Shown here: positions 1 through 5,002 of the stretch, piece after piece
Layout of the letters: the number at the start of each line of letters is the position of its first letter
Numbering within the stretch: the first letter of the stretch is position 1
Source of the DNA: an uncultured Collinsella sp.
Lineage (GTDB): Bacteria > Actinomycetota > Coriobacteriia > Coriobacteriales > Coriobacteriaceae
Assembly: GCA_937989795.1 (NCBI GenBank)
Contig: CALKBB010000003.1
Coordinates: 1-5,168 of the forward strand
Direction of reading: 5' to 3'
DNA length: 5,168 nucleotides
Notes under the pieces: generated by a model
Databases searched by the model: none
What the model was told of the DNA's origin: nothing
The model's input: only the letters and a program-made list of their open reading frames with translations
Made by a program: the position numbers and the translations under genes

Positions 1-28
1 GCCCGGCTCCGTTGTGGCGGAGCCGGGC
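1..28. terminator. Perfect 11-bp GC hairpin, probable terminator stem at window edge
   Basis: Positions 1-11 (GCCCGGCTCCG) pair perfectly with 18-28 (CGGAGCCGGGC) around a 6-nt loop. Read rightward, the stem is followed by CTTGCTGCATTT, a poor T-tract. Read leftward, the tail lies outside the window. It probably terminates the gene beyond the left edge, or forms a two-way terminator together with the 51-87 element. The strand cannot be settled here. Confidence 0.5.
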
Positions 29-50
29 CTTGCTGCATTTGACCAGATAA

Positions 51-87
51 AACCTGCCAAAATAAACCTGTCCCTTTTTGGCAGGTT
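51..87 (-). terminator. Rho-independent terminator of the GntR gene
   Basis: AACCTGCCAAAA (51-62) and TTTTGGCAGGTT (76-87) form a perfect 12-bp stem with a 13-nt loop. Read leftward, the right edge of the stem overlaps the TAA stop of the regulator (86-88) and the hairpin is followed by TTTAT. This is the expected placement for an intrinsic terminator directly behind that gene. The A/T-rich inner end of the stem could also let it work in the other direction. Confidence 0.7.
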
Positions 88-817
88 AGCGGAGCTTGCT
101 GGTCTCGAAGTACTTGGGATATTGGTCCAGGACCTCGGTCTGGTTGCGGAACATCATATGCAGGTGCTTGCTGACCAAAAAGCTCGCCTCGATAGGATCG
201 CGACCGGCGATGGCGCGGCGGATTTGCTTGTGCTCGTTAACAATCTCCTGATTGTCGAGCGTCTGCGTGGCGGCGCGCAGCCAGCGGAAGCGTTCCAGGT
301 CGGCATTGGTCTCCTCGAGCCATGACCACACGGTGCTGCGGCACGCGATGCTAAAGATCATGCGGTGCATGAGGTTGTCGCTTAAAAAGAATCCGATGCG
401 ATCCTCTTCGGCCATGGCCTTTTCCTGCAGCGCGATGGCCCGGTCGAGCTGCTCGATGCCTGCCGAGGTGGCACGGGCGCAGCACTCCACAATCACCTGT
501 TTTTCCAGGTGTTCGCGAATATAGCAGGCACTCTCGGCAAAGGTGAGGTTGATGGGCGAGACATAGGTACCGCTTTGGGGCACGGTGCGCACCAGGCCCT
601 CTTGCGCCAGACGCACCAGCGCCTCGCGCACAGGGGTGCGCCCCATATCCAGGTCGTCGCAAAGCTGCTTGACGCCCAGCTTTTCGCCCGGCTTGTAGTC
701 CAGGTAGACGATTTTGCGTCGAATGGTGTGGTAGGACTGGTCCTGTAGACTCGTTTCCTGCTCGCCGACGTGCATCGATTCTTCCATAGCGCCTCGCAAC
801 TGTTCTATCAAACTCAT
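86..817 (-). CDS. GntR family transcriptional regulator, FadR/FCD subfamily
   Basis: A 243-aa DNA-binding regulator. The winged helix-turn-helix spans about residues 25-90, with the typical recognition segment GRTPVREALVRLAQEGLV (59-76) and the wing QSGTYV (81-86). The FCD effector domain spans about 95-225. It shows the usual metal-ligand pattern: D147 and H151 (DxxxH), H196 in the NEH segment, and H218 near the end. FCD proteins commonly bind carboxylic acids through such a metal site; the ligand here is unknown. The start is uncertain. The ATG at 817 has no clear Shine-Dalgarno, while internal ATGs at residues 11 (785-787) and 15 (773-775) have weak GAGG and GGAAGA upstream; all lie before the HTH. 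It is divergent from the YeiH-type transporter, which it probably regulates along with itself (inference). Confidence 0.93.
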   Translation of the reverse strand: MSLIEQLRGAMEESMHVGEQETSLQDQSYHTIRRKIVYLDYKPGEKLGVKQLCDDLDMGRTPVREALVRLAQEGLVRTVPQSGTYVSPINLTFAESACYIREHLEKQVIVECCARATSAGIEQLDRAIALQEKAMAEEDRIGFFLSDNLMHRMIFSIACRSTVWSWLEETNADLERFRWLRAATQTLDNQEIVNEHKQIRRAIAGRDPIEASFLVSKHLHMMFRNQTEVLDQYPKYFETSKLR

Positions 818-980
818 ATGTCAGTTGTTAATTATGCCGCGAATCAACTCTCCGCGGTGGGTAATTCGGCTGTTGCCCAAGAACTATTGCGGCATCTTAG
901 TCTGTGTTTGCGCAAGGCTGTGCTCAATGTTGCCGTATCATAAGCCGTCGCAAGCGTGAAATAGAAAGAAGGAATCTCAT
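818..980. promoter_or_regulatory. Divergent promoter region between the regulator and transporter genes
   Basis: This 163-bp region separates the two divergent starts and must carry both promoters. I cannot identify convincing -35/-10 pairs. TATCAT at 936-941 is a possible rightward -10 but lacks a good -35. The rightward gene has a clear Shine-Dalgarno, AAGGA at 969-973, seven bases before its ATG. The region contains a 22-bp imperfect palindrome (858-879) and the inverted heptamers ATGCCGC (834-840) and GCGGCAT (889-895). Confidence 0.6.
858..879. promoter_or_regulatory. Candidate GntR operator
   Basis: TGGGTAA (858-864) and TTGCCCA (873-879) form inverted half-sites matching at 6 of 7 positions around an 8-bp spacer. 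The site lies inside the divergent intergenic region of a GntR-FCD regulator, where autoregulatory operators are often found. The half-sites do not match a specific operator consensus known to me, so this is a candidate based on symmetry and position only. Confidence 0.3.
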
Positions 981-2015
981 ATGCAACTGGCGAATATCGT
1001 ACGCGAGCGCTGGAAGGGTATCTTGTTCTGCCTGGTCATCGCCATCCCCGCGACGTTGCTCGGCAAACAGATTGAGGTGGTCGGCGGTCCGGTATTTGCC
1101 ATCCTCTTTGGCATGGTCCTGGCGCTCGTCTTTCCCAAGAATCGTCGCGAACAGCTCGCTGCCGGTGTCACCTATACGTCTAAAAAAGTCTTGCAGTACG
1201 CGGTTATCCTGCTTGGCTTTGGCATGAACCTCTCGCAGATTCTGTCCAAGGGCGCCCAGTCGCTGCCGATTATCGTGGCGACGATCTCGACCTCGCTTGT
1301 CATTGCCTTTGTGCTCTGCCACGTTATGAACGTGCCGGGCAAAATCGCGACGCTTGTGGGTGTGGGCTCGTCGATTTGCGGCGGTTCTGCCATCGCCGCG
1401 ACAGCACCCGTCATCGATGCCGACGATCGCGAGATTGCCCAGGCCATTTCGGTCATCTTTCTGTTTAACGTTATCGCGGCGCTCGTGTTTCCGACGCTCG
1501 GCGGCATGCTCGGGTTGACCAACGAGGGCTTTGGCCTGTTTGCCGGCACTGCCATCAACGACACCTCGTCCGTGACGGCTGCGGCGAGTGCCTGGGACAG
1601 TATGCATCCCGGCGCCAATGTGCTCGAGAGCGCCACGGTGGTCAAGCTCACCAGGACGCTGGCCATTATTCCCATCACGTTGGTCCTCGCATGCTGGCAG
1701 ATGCATCTGGCGCGCAAGGCCGGCGGCGACGCCAAAAGCACGTTCTCGCTTAAACGCGCGTTTCCCATGTTCGTGCTGTTCTTTGTGCTGGCGAGCGTGA
1801 TCACCACGGTGCTTCAGCTTCCCGCGTCTTTTACGGCGCCCATCAAGGAGCTGTCGAAGTTCTTTATCGTGATGGCCATGGCGGCTATTGGCTTTAATAC
1901 CGATATCGTCGAGCTGGTCAAAAAGGGCGGAAAGCCTATCGCGTTGGGTTTTTGCTGCTGGATTGGCATTGCGTGCATGAGTTTGGGAATGCAGCACGTG
2001 CTGGGAATCTGGTAG
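981..2015 (+). CDS. yeiH: YeiH/UPF0324 family membrane transporter (putative sulfate exporter family)
   Basis: A 344-aa polytopic inner-membrane protein, close to the usual YeiH length of about 340-350 aa. I read about ten to eleven hydrophobic segments, near residues 12-28, 35-51, 70-85, 94-115, 122-145, 152-178, 180-198, 217-240, 259-280, 292-308 and 318-342. Family signatures are the glycine-rich GVGSSICGGSAIAATAPVI segment (127-145) and the INDTSSVTAAA segment (192-202). Databases call this family putative sulfate exporters. The E. coli member sits beside the LysR regulator YeiE, which has been linked to sulfite, but transport has not been firmly shown and the substrate here is unknown. 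The start at 981 is supported by AAGGA at 969-973. It is divergent from a GntR-FCD gene rather than a LysR gene. A long antisense frame across it is a shadow. Confidence 0.93.
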   Translation: MQLANIVRERWKGILFCLVIAIPATLLGKQIEVVGGPVFAILFGMVLALVFPKNRREQLAAGVTYTSKKVLQYAVILLGFGMNLSQILSKGAQSLPIIVATISTSLVIAFVLCHVMNVPGKIATLVGVGSSICGGSAIAATAPVIDADDREIAQAISVIFLFNVIAALVFPTLGGMLGLTNEGFGLFAGTAINDTSSVTAAASAWDSMHPGANVLESATVVKLTRTLAIIPITLVLACWQMHLARKAGGDAKSTFSLKRAFPMFVLFFVLASVITTVLQLPASFTAPIKELSKFFIVMAMAAIGFNTDIVELVKKGGKPIALGFCCWIGIACMSLGMQHVLGIW

Positions 2016-2067
2016 AGAAGCAGCTTATTTGCATGCTGGTTGCTGGTGAGCACATCCTCGCGGTGGA

Positions 2068-2132
2068 GCGATAGGAGCTCTTGCGGGTATGGCTTGTCCG
2101 CAGGTTGATAGGTCCCGAAGAGCTCTTATCGC
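2068..2132. repeat. Inverted repeat with two AAGAGCTCTT-type palindromes
   Basis: The 19-nt arms at 2068-2086 and 2114-2132 are complementary at 16 of 19 positions, plus one possible G-U pair in RNA, with a 27-nt loop. Each arm is itself centred on GAGCTC: AGGAGCTCTT at 2073-2082 is nearly palindromic and AAGAGCTCTT at 2118-2127 is perfectly so. The two centres are 45 bp apart. It may act as an RNA stem or as a pair of protein-binding sites upstream of the regulator gene. Confidence 0.55.
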
Positions 2133-2156
2133 CCCGCCAGGATGGCGATGCGGGGC
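2131..2156 (+). other. GC-rich hairpin overlapping the inverted repeat
   Basis: GCCCCGC (2131-2137) pairs perfectly with GCGGGGC (2150-2156) around a 12-nt loop. The competing pair ATCGCC (2128-2133) and GGCGAT (2144-2149) is also available. Bases 2131-2132 belong to the downstream arm of the 2068-2132 repeat, so the two stems partly exclude each other. The hairpin is followed by AATTCATATA, not a T-tract, so it is at best a weak terminator. Confidence 0.4.
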
Positions 2157-2166
2157 AATTCATATA

Positions 2167-2196
2167 TTCGCAAGAAGACACCGCAGGCCCTATAGT
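2167..2196 (+). promoter_or_regulatory. Weak candidate promoter of the Fis-type regulator
   Basis: TTCGCA at 2167-2172 matches the -35 consensus at 4 of 6 positions. TATAGT at 2191-2196 matches the -10 at 5 of 6, with an 18-bp spacer. It would start transcription near 2203, giving a leader of about 75 nt before the preferred ATG at 2280. The palindromes at 2073-2127 would then lie upstream of the promoter. Confidence 0.35.
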
Positions 2197-2279
2197 GTTT
2201 GGTGAACATTATCGTTCAATTTTGAAACACTTGAGATGCCGGGGCCCAGATGGGACCGCGGCTGGAGACGGGGCGAACC

Positions 2280-3497
2280 ATGGACAGCGATGCCAAGCTG
2301 CAGATTCTGATTGGGGCGTTGTCCGCAGCCGGAGTATCGGTGCAGGCAATCGACGAGCGCGGTGGTGTTGTGATCTCGACTATGAGTGACGCTGCGCTCG
2401 AGCAGGATATCGCCGCTTTTGTTTCCGAGCGTCTCGCTCGCGTAGGCGATGGAGCGCGCCTGGTGATGGGACGCGAGGGCGTGCGGTTGAGCTTGACGGT
2501 GCGACCGACGGCCGAGGAGCACGGAGCGCTTTGGGTGGTCGTGGCGCATGAGGTGCGCGCCGCCGCGGCGCATGCGGGCATCGAGTGGCTCAATGCCGAC
2601 GAAGTCGAGGCTCGCTACGAGTCGAGCACGTACGGTATCGTCGAAGACGCGGCGGCGGTCGCTGTCCCCGTACGGGAGAGTTACGCACGCGGGGTGCCCC
2701 TTATGCTTGAGGGTGAACTGGGCGCGGGGCAGGATCAGATTGCAAAGCGCCTGTACCTGGATGGACCCTATGCCGATCAGCCCTTTGTGTCCGTTGCACT
2801 CGATGAGCTAACGGATCGCGGCTGGCGCCATCTGCTCAAAAGTTCCGAGTCGCCGCTTTTCCAAACAGGGCTGACGCTTTGCATGGGCGGCTGGCATGCC
2901 GTTGGATCCCAGCGCCTGCGCGAGCTCGTGTCCGCAATGATCGACATGGCGCTCGCAACTCGTTGCCATGTGGTGTTGACGGCAAACGATATGCCGGGTG
3001 GTGGCGAAAGCGACCAGGCTGCCTTTGTGACCGAACGTCTGGCCTGCGCCGTGAGCGTGGCGCCGGCGCTTGCCGAGCAGGGCGGCGTGTCGCATAAAAT
3101 TACGGGCTATTTGAAGTATCTGGCAGATATGTTTGAAACGGATGCCCCATGGCTGTCCGCCGCTGCGGCAGAGACGCTCGATGCGTACCGTTGGCCCCGC
3201 AATTACCTGCAGCTGCGCGAAGTCTCGGAACGACTCTATATATTAGTAGGGGCGGGTACGGTGGAGCGTGCCGTGGCGAAAGAGGTGCTTGCCCAGGAGG
3301 ACGTTATCAAGACCGCGACTTTTGGCGCCCCGACGCTCGAAAGCGATTTGTATATCTTGCGTCCCCTGGCCGATACCGAGCGCGATATCGCACGGTTGGT
3401 CCTGCAGCACCTTCACGGCAACAAGACACGTGCGGCAGAGGTGCTCGGTATAAGCCGCACGACTTTATGGCGCCTGCTGAAGGACAACGACCGCTGA
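2280..3497 (+). CDS. Fis-type HTH regulator with degenerate sigma-54-activator AAA+ domain
   Basis: 405 aa from the ATG at 2280, which has GGAG and GGGG upstream; an in-frame ATG at 2250 would add 10 residues. About 1-115 is an unassigned, possibly sensory domain. About 120-325 aligns by eye with the AAA+ core of bacterial enhancer-binding proteins, and 366-402 is a Fis-type HTH (NKTRAAEVLGISRTTLWRLL). The ATPase looks dead. Walker A reads GELGAGQD (145-152) where GESGTGKE is usual, so the lysine is Gln151. The Walker B acidic pair is Gly203-Gly204. There is no GAFTGA loop, and the Walker A-B spacing is about 52 residues against roughly 65 in PspF. The sensor II motif WPGNVREL reads WPRNYLQL (305-312), so the arginine is Leu310. 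It therefore probably cannot activate sigma-54 and acts as a sigma-54-independent DNA-binding regulator. Its targets may be itself or the downstream envelope genes (inference). Confidence 0.85.
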   Translation: MDSDAKLQILIGALSAAGVSVQAIDERGGVVISTMSDAALEQDIAAFVSERLARVGDGARLVMGREGVRLSLTVRPTAEEHGALWVVVAHEVRAAAAHAGIEWLNADEVEARYESSTYGIVEDAAAVAVPVRESYARGVPLMLEGELGAGQDQIAKRLYLDGPYADQPFVSVALDELTDRGWRHLLKSSESPLFQTGLTLCMGGWHAVGSQRLRELVSAMIDMALATRCHVVLTANDMPGGGESDQAAFVTERLACAVSVAPALAEQGGVSHKITGYLKYLADMFETDAPWLSAAAAETLDAYRWPRNYLQLREVSERLYILVGAGTVERAVAKEVLAQEDVIKTATFGAPTLESDLYILRPLADTERDIARLVLQHLHGNKTRAAEVLGISRTTLWRLLKDNDR

Positions 3498-3507
3498 GCG
3501 AGGTGCC

Positions 3508-3536
3508 GTGACCACGAGTGGCGCGTGTGATACAGT
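3508..3536 (+). promoter_or_regulatory. Candidate extended -10 promoter
   Basis: GTGACC (3508-3513, 4 of 6 to the -35 consensus), a 17-bp spacer and TACAGT (3531-3536, 4 of 6 to -10) with an extended TGA at 3528-3530. It sits in the 83-bp gap after the regulator and would drive the gene at 3581. No terminator is visible between the two genes, so cotranscription is also possible. Confidence 0.4.
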
Positions 3537-3580
3537 CCAAAGCAGTATTGTTTCGATTGTGTTAAGGCGTGCGGGGGAGT

Positions 3581-4162
3581 ATGGCGGAAACTTCAAAAAC
3601 GAACCGAACAAAACGAAGTGCGGCGCCGGTCAGCCGACGTACGACTTCGCGGACGTGGGGTAAAAGCGCCTCGGGGTTCGACGGTTCGTTCAAGCGCACA
3701 AAATATGGCTATCCTTCGGCAAGCGCTCGCTTGGCCATGCAGGCCGAGTCCTCGTTGTGGGGACGAAGACGCGTGGTGGGCTCAAAGCTCAAGCACGATG
3801 GCACGCTTGGCTACATTAGCCGCGGTGCTGCCCGCCGTAGCGGCCTCAATCCTGCTGGTTGGCATCGTTATGTGCCGATCGTGGTCGTTGCCGCGATAAT
3901 CGTCATCGCGCTCGCGGCGCTTGGCTATGCAGGTGGCGGCGCGAGTCTGGGCACGATGTTCAAATCGCCCGAGCTCGCGCACGCAGGCATAGAAGTTGTC
4001 GAGGGCGCTCAGGCCCAGACGGGCGTCGCGCCCCAGCGCGGCATGGTCGCAGTCGCTGCTACCATTGCCGATGCTCAAAAGGATGAAGGCGGGCAAAAAG
4101 CAGAGGGAGCGGCACAGACGAGCGATGACGGGGCGAATTCGGCTTCAAATCAAACGGCGTAG
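3581..4162 (+). CDS. Single-pass membrane protein of unknown function
   Basis: A 193-aa protein I do not recognise. Residues 1-96 are rich in Arg, Lys, Ser and Thr with no acidic clusters, and look largely disordered. One strong membrane helix follows at 97-119 (YVPIVVVAAIIVIALAALGY core). The tail, 120-193, is rich in Ala, Gly, Gln and acidic residues and ends DDGANSASNQTA. By the positive-inside rule the basic half is cytoplasmic and the low-complexity tail external. No catalytic motif is visible. The start is uncertain. The ATG at 3581 directly follows GGGGGAG (3573-3579), unusually close for a Shine-Dalgarno, and an in-frame GTG at 3569 would add four residues. It lies 83 bp after the Fis-type regulator and could be its target. 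The basic N-terminus might bind nucleic acid or anionic lipid, but this is speculation. Confidence 0.75.
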   Translation: MAETSKTNRTKRSAAPVSRRTTSRTWGKSASGFDGSFKRTKYGYPSASARLAMQAESSLWGRRRVVGSKLKHDGTLGYISRGAARRSGLNPAGWHRYVPIVVVAAIIVIALAALGYAGGGASLGTMFKSPELAHAGIEVVEGAQAQTGVAPQRGMVAVAATIADAQKDEGGQKAEGAAQTSDDGANSASNQTA

Positions 4163-4220
4163 ACCTGCCGGAACATAAAATCGTCACAGCGAGGTGCCGT
4201 TTGGGGGCTATGGGCGAACA

Positions 4221-4304
4221 AAAATCTGCAATATTGTTTCTTGTAGAGCTGTTTGGTCACAGTTTGCAAAAAAGCTATACTACTAAACACTTGAAAATCT
4301 GCAA
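4221..4304 (+). repeat. 11-bp direct repeat AAAATCTGCAA flanking a promoter
   Basis: AAAATCTGCAA occurs at 4221-4231 and again at 4294-4304. The copies flank the promoter of the surface-protein gene: one lies upstream of the -35 and the other just after the probable transcription start. The second copy sits in the small inverted context CTTG (4290-4293) to CAAG (4302-4305). Such an arrangement is compatible with a paired operator. It is AT-rich in an otherwise GC-rich window. Confidence 0.4.
4253..4281 (+). promoter_or_regulatory. Promoter of the surface-protein gene
   Basis: TATACT at 4276-4281 matches the -10 consensus at 5 of 6 positions. It lies 17 bp after TTGGTC (4253-4258), which keeps the TTG of the -35. 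An A-rich run lies between them. The start would be near 4288, giving a leader of about 40 nt with a strong Shine-Dalgarno, GAGGAG at 4315-4320, eight bases before the ATG. Confidence 0.65.
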
Positions 4305-4328
4305 GCTGCAAGTTGAGGAGTACCTAAC

Positions 4329-4919
4329 ATGAAGAAGAGATTCATGGCAGCACTGAGCATTCTTGCTCTTGCCCTGGCTATGCCCGTGGCTGCTTTTGCC
4401 GCTAACAGTCCTGCAAATGTTAAAAGCGGTCCTGTTGCGTCCAATGGCGTGACTGCGAATGCGTCTGGCGTTGCCGCTGGTAGCGATGCTTGGCTTAAGG
4501 TTGTCGGTACTGGCACTGCCGCCAACAACGTTCCCTCTGGCTCCAATGTGGTTGCTTCTTTTGAGGTCACCCAGCACAACACGAGCGGCCCGTACAACTT
4601 CACCTTTGCTCTTGGCTCTCAGTATGCTGGCGCCAAGGTGACCGCCTACATTCAGCATGATTCTGGCGCTAGGGAGGAGAAAGAGCTGACCGCCGACGCC
4701 AACGGCAACGTTTCCTTCACGATGAACGAGCTCTGCATCATCTCTCTGGTTGCTCAACCCACGAGTGGCGCTTCTGCTGCCGCTAGCACGACCGTGACTG
4801 CCGACAAGGGTGCTAAGTCCCCGACTACTGGTGTGGACACCACCGGTGTCGCCGCCGTGGCTGTTGTTGCCGCCGCTGGTGCCGCCTGCGCTTTTATTGC
4901 TCTTCGCAAGAGCAACTAG
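4329..4919 (+). CDS. Small secreted cell-wall-anchored protein with SPTTG sorting signal
   Basis: A 196-aa surface protein. It opens with a typical signal peptide: MKKR, a hydrophobic core at about 5-20, and a likely signal peptidase I site after AFA at residue 24. The mature part is rich in Ala, Ser, Thr, Gly and Asn. A beta-type module covers about 75-142, including VTAYIQHDSGAREEKELTA and DANGNVSFTM, similar in style to small beta-domains that precede the anchor in Gram-positive surface proteins. Near the end is SPTTG (164-168), then a hydrophobic segment (173-191) and the short basic tail RKSN. This is the layout of a sortase sorting signal with Ser in place of the Leu of LPXTG. Strong Shine-Dalgarno, near-consensus -10, own terminator and many T-ending alanine and serine codons suggest high, independent expression. 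Its role is unknown; adhesin or surface-coat component are guesses. No sortase gene is in the window. Confidence 0.9.
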   Translation: MKKRFMAALSILALALAMPVAAFAANSPANVKSGPVASNGVTANASGVAAGSDAWLKVVGTGTAANNVPSGSNVVASFEVTQHNTSGPYNFTFALGSQYAGAKVTAYIQHDSGAREEKELTADANGNVSFTMNELCIISLVAQPTSGASAAASTTVTADKGAKSPTTGVDTTGVAAVAVVAAAGAACAFIALRKSN

Positions 4920-4948
4920 CACGCATACGGCTTCAACCGTAAGATTTG

Positions 4949-4978
4949 AGGACCCGTACTTGTGCGGGTCCTTTTTTA
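4949..4978 (+). terminator. Rho-independent terminator of the surface-protein gene
   Basis: AGGACCCG (4949-4956) pairs perfectly with CGGGTCCT (4965-4972) around an 8-nt loop and runs into a six-T tract (4972-4977). It lies 30 bp after the TAG stop at 4917-4919. It separates the surface-protein gene from the next gene at 5003. Confidence 0.92.
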
Positions 4979-5002
4979 GCTGATTCGGGATGAAGGAATA
5001 TC

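Larger units (their letters stand above)
2016..2279 (+). promoter_or_regulatory. Structured non-coding leader between the transporter and the Fis-type regulator
   Basis: No credible gene is seen in these 264 bp. They contain a long imperfect inverted repeat (2068-2132), an overlapping GC hairpin (2131-2156) and a weak promoter-like pair: TTCGCA at 2167-2172, an 18-bp spacer, and TATAGT at 2191-2196. No T-tract follows either hairpin, so a conventional terminator for the transporter gene is not evident. Transcription of the downstream regulator probably starts near 2200, but readthrough from upstream is possible. Confidence 0.5.

Noticed and set aside
14..325. Rightward open frame of 103 codons opposite the GntR gene
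   Set aside because: It runs through the terminator stem and opposite the FCD domain, with no Shine-Dalgarno; a shadow frame.
924..1997. Long leftward open frame of 357 codons opposite the YeiH gene
   Set aside because: Its product is rich in Arg, His, Asp and Gln with no domain, starts with GTG without a Shine-Dalgarno, and mirrors a clear membrane protein on the other strand. It is a GC-driven shadow frame.
2016..2279. Possible insertion-sequence remnant suggested by the inverted repeats
   Set aside because: The arms lie only 27 bp apart, there is no transposase fragment and no target-site duplication. Operator or RNA structure explains the repeats better.
2190..2593. Two overlapping leftward frames near the start of the Fis-type regulator
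   Set aside because: Neither product resembles a known protein, and both overlap the well-supported rightward coding frame and the leader.
3498..4200. 12-mer GCGAGGTGCCGT occurring at 3498-3509 and 4189-4200, each just after a gene
   Set aside because: One exact 12-mer repeat is expected by chance in a window of this size, and the flanks do not match. No structure or T-tract accompanies either copy.
4275..4922. Leftward open frame of 215 codons opposite the surface-protein gene
   Set aside because: The rightward gene has a promoter, Shine-Dalgarno, signal peptide, sorting signal and terminator in perfect order. The leftward product is low-complexity and runs through these signals.
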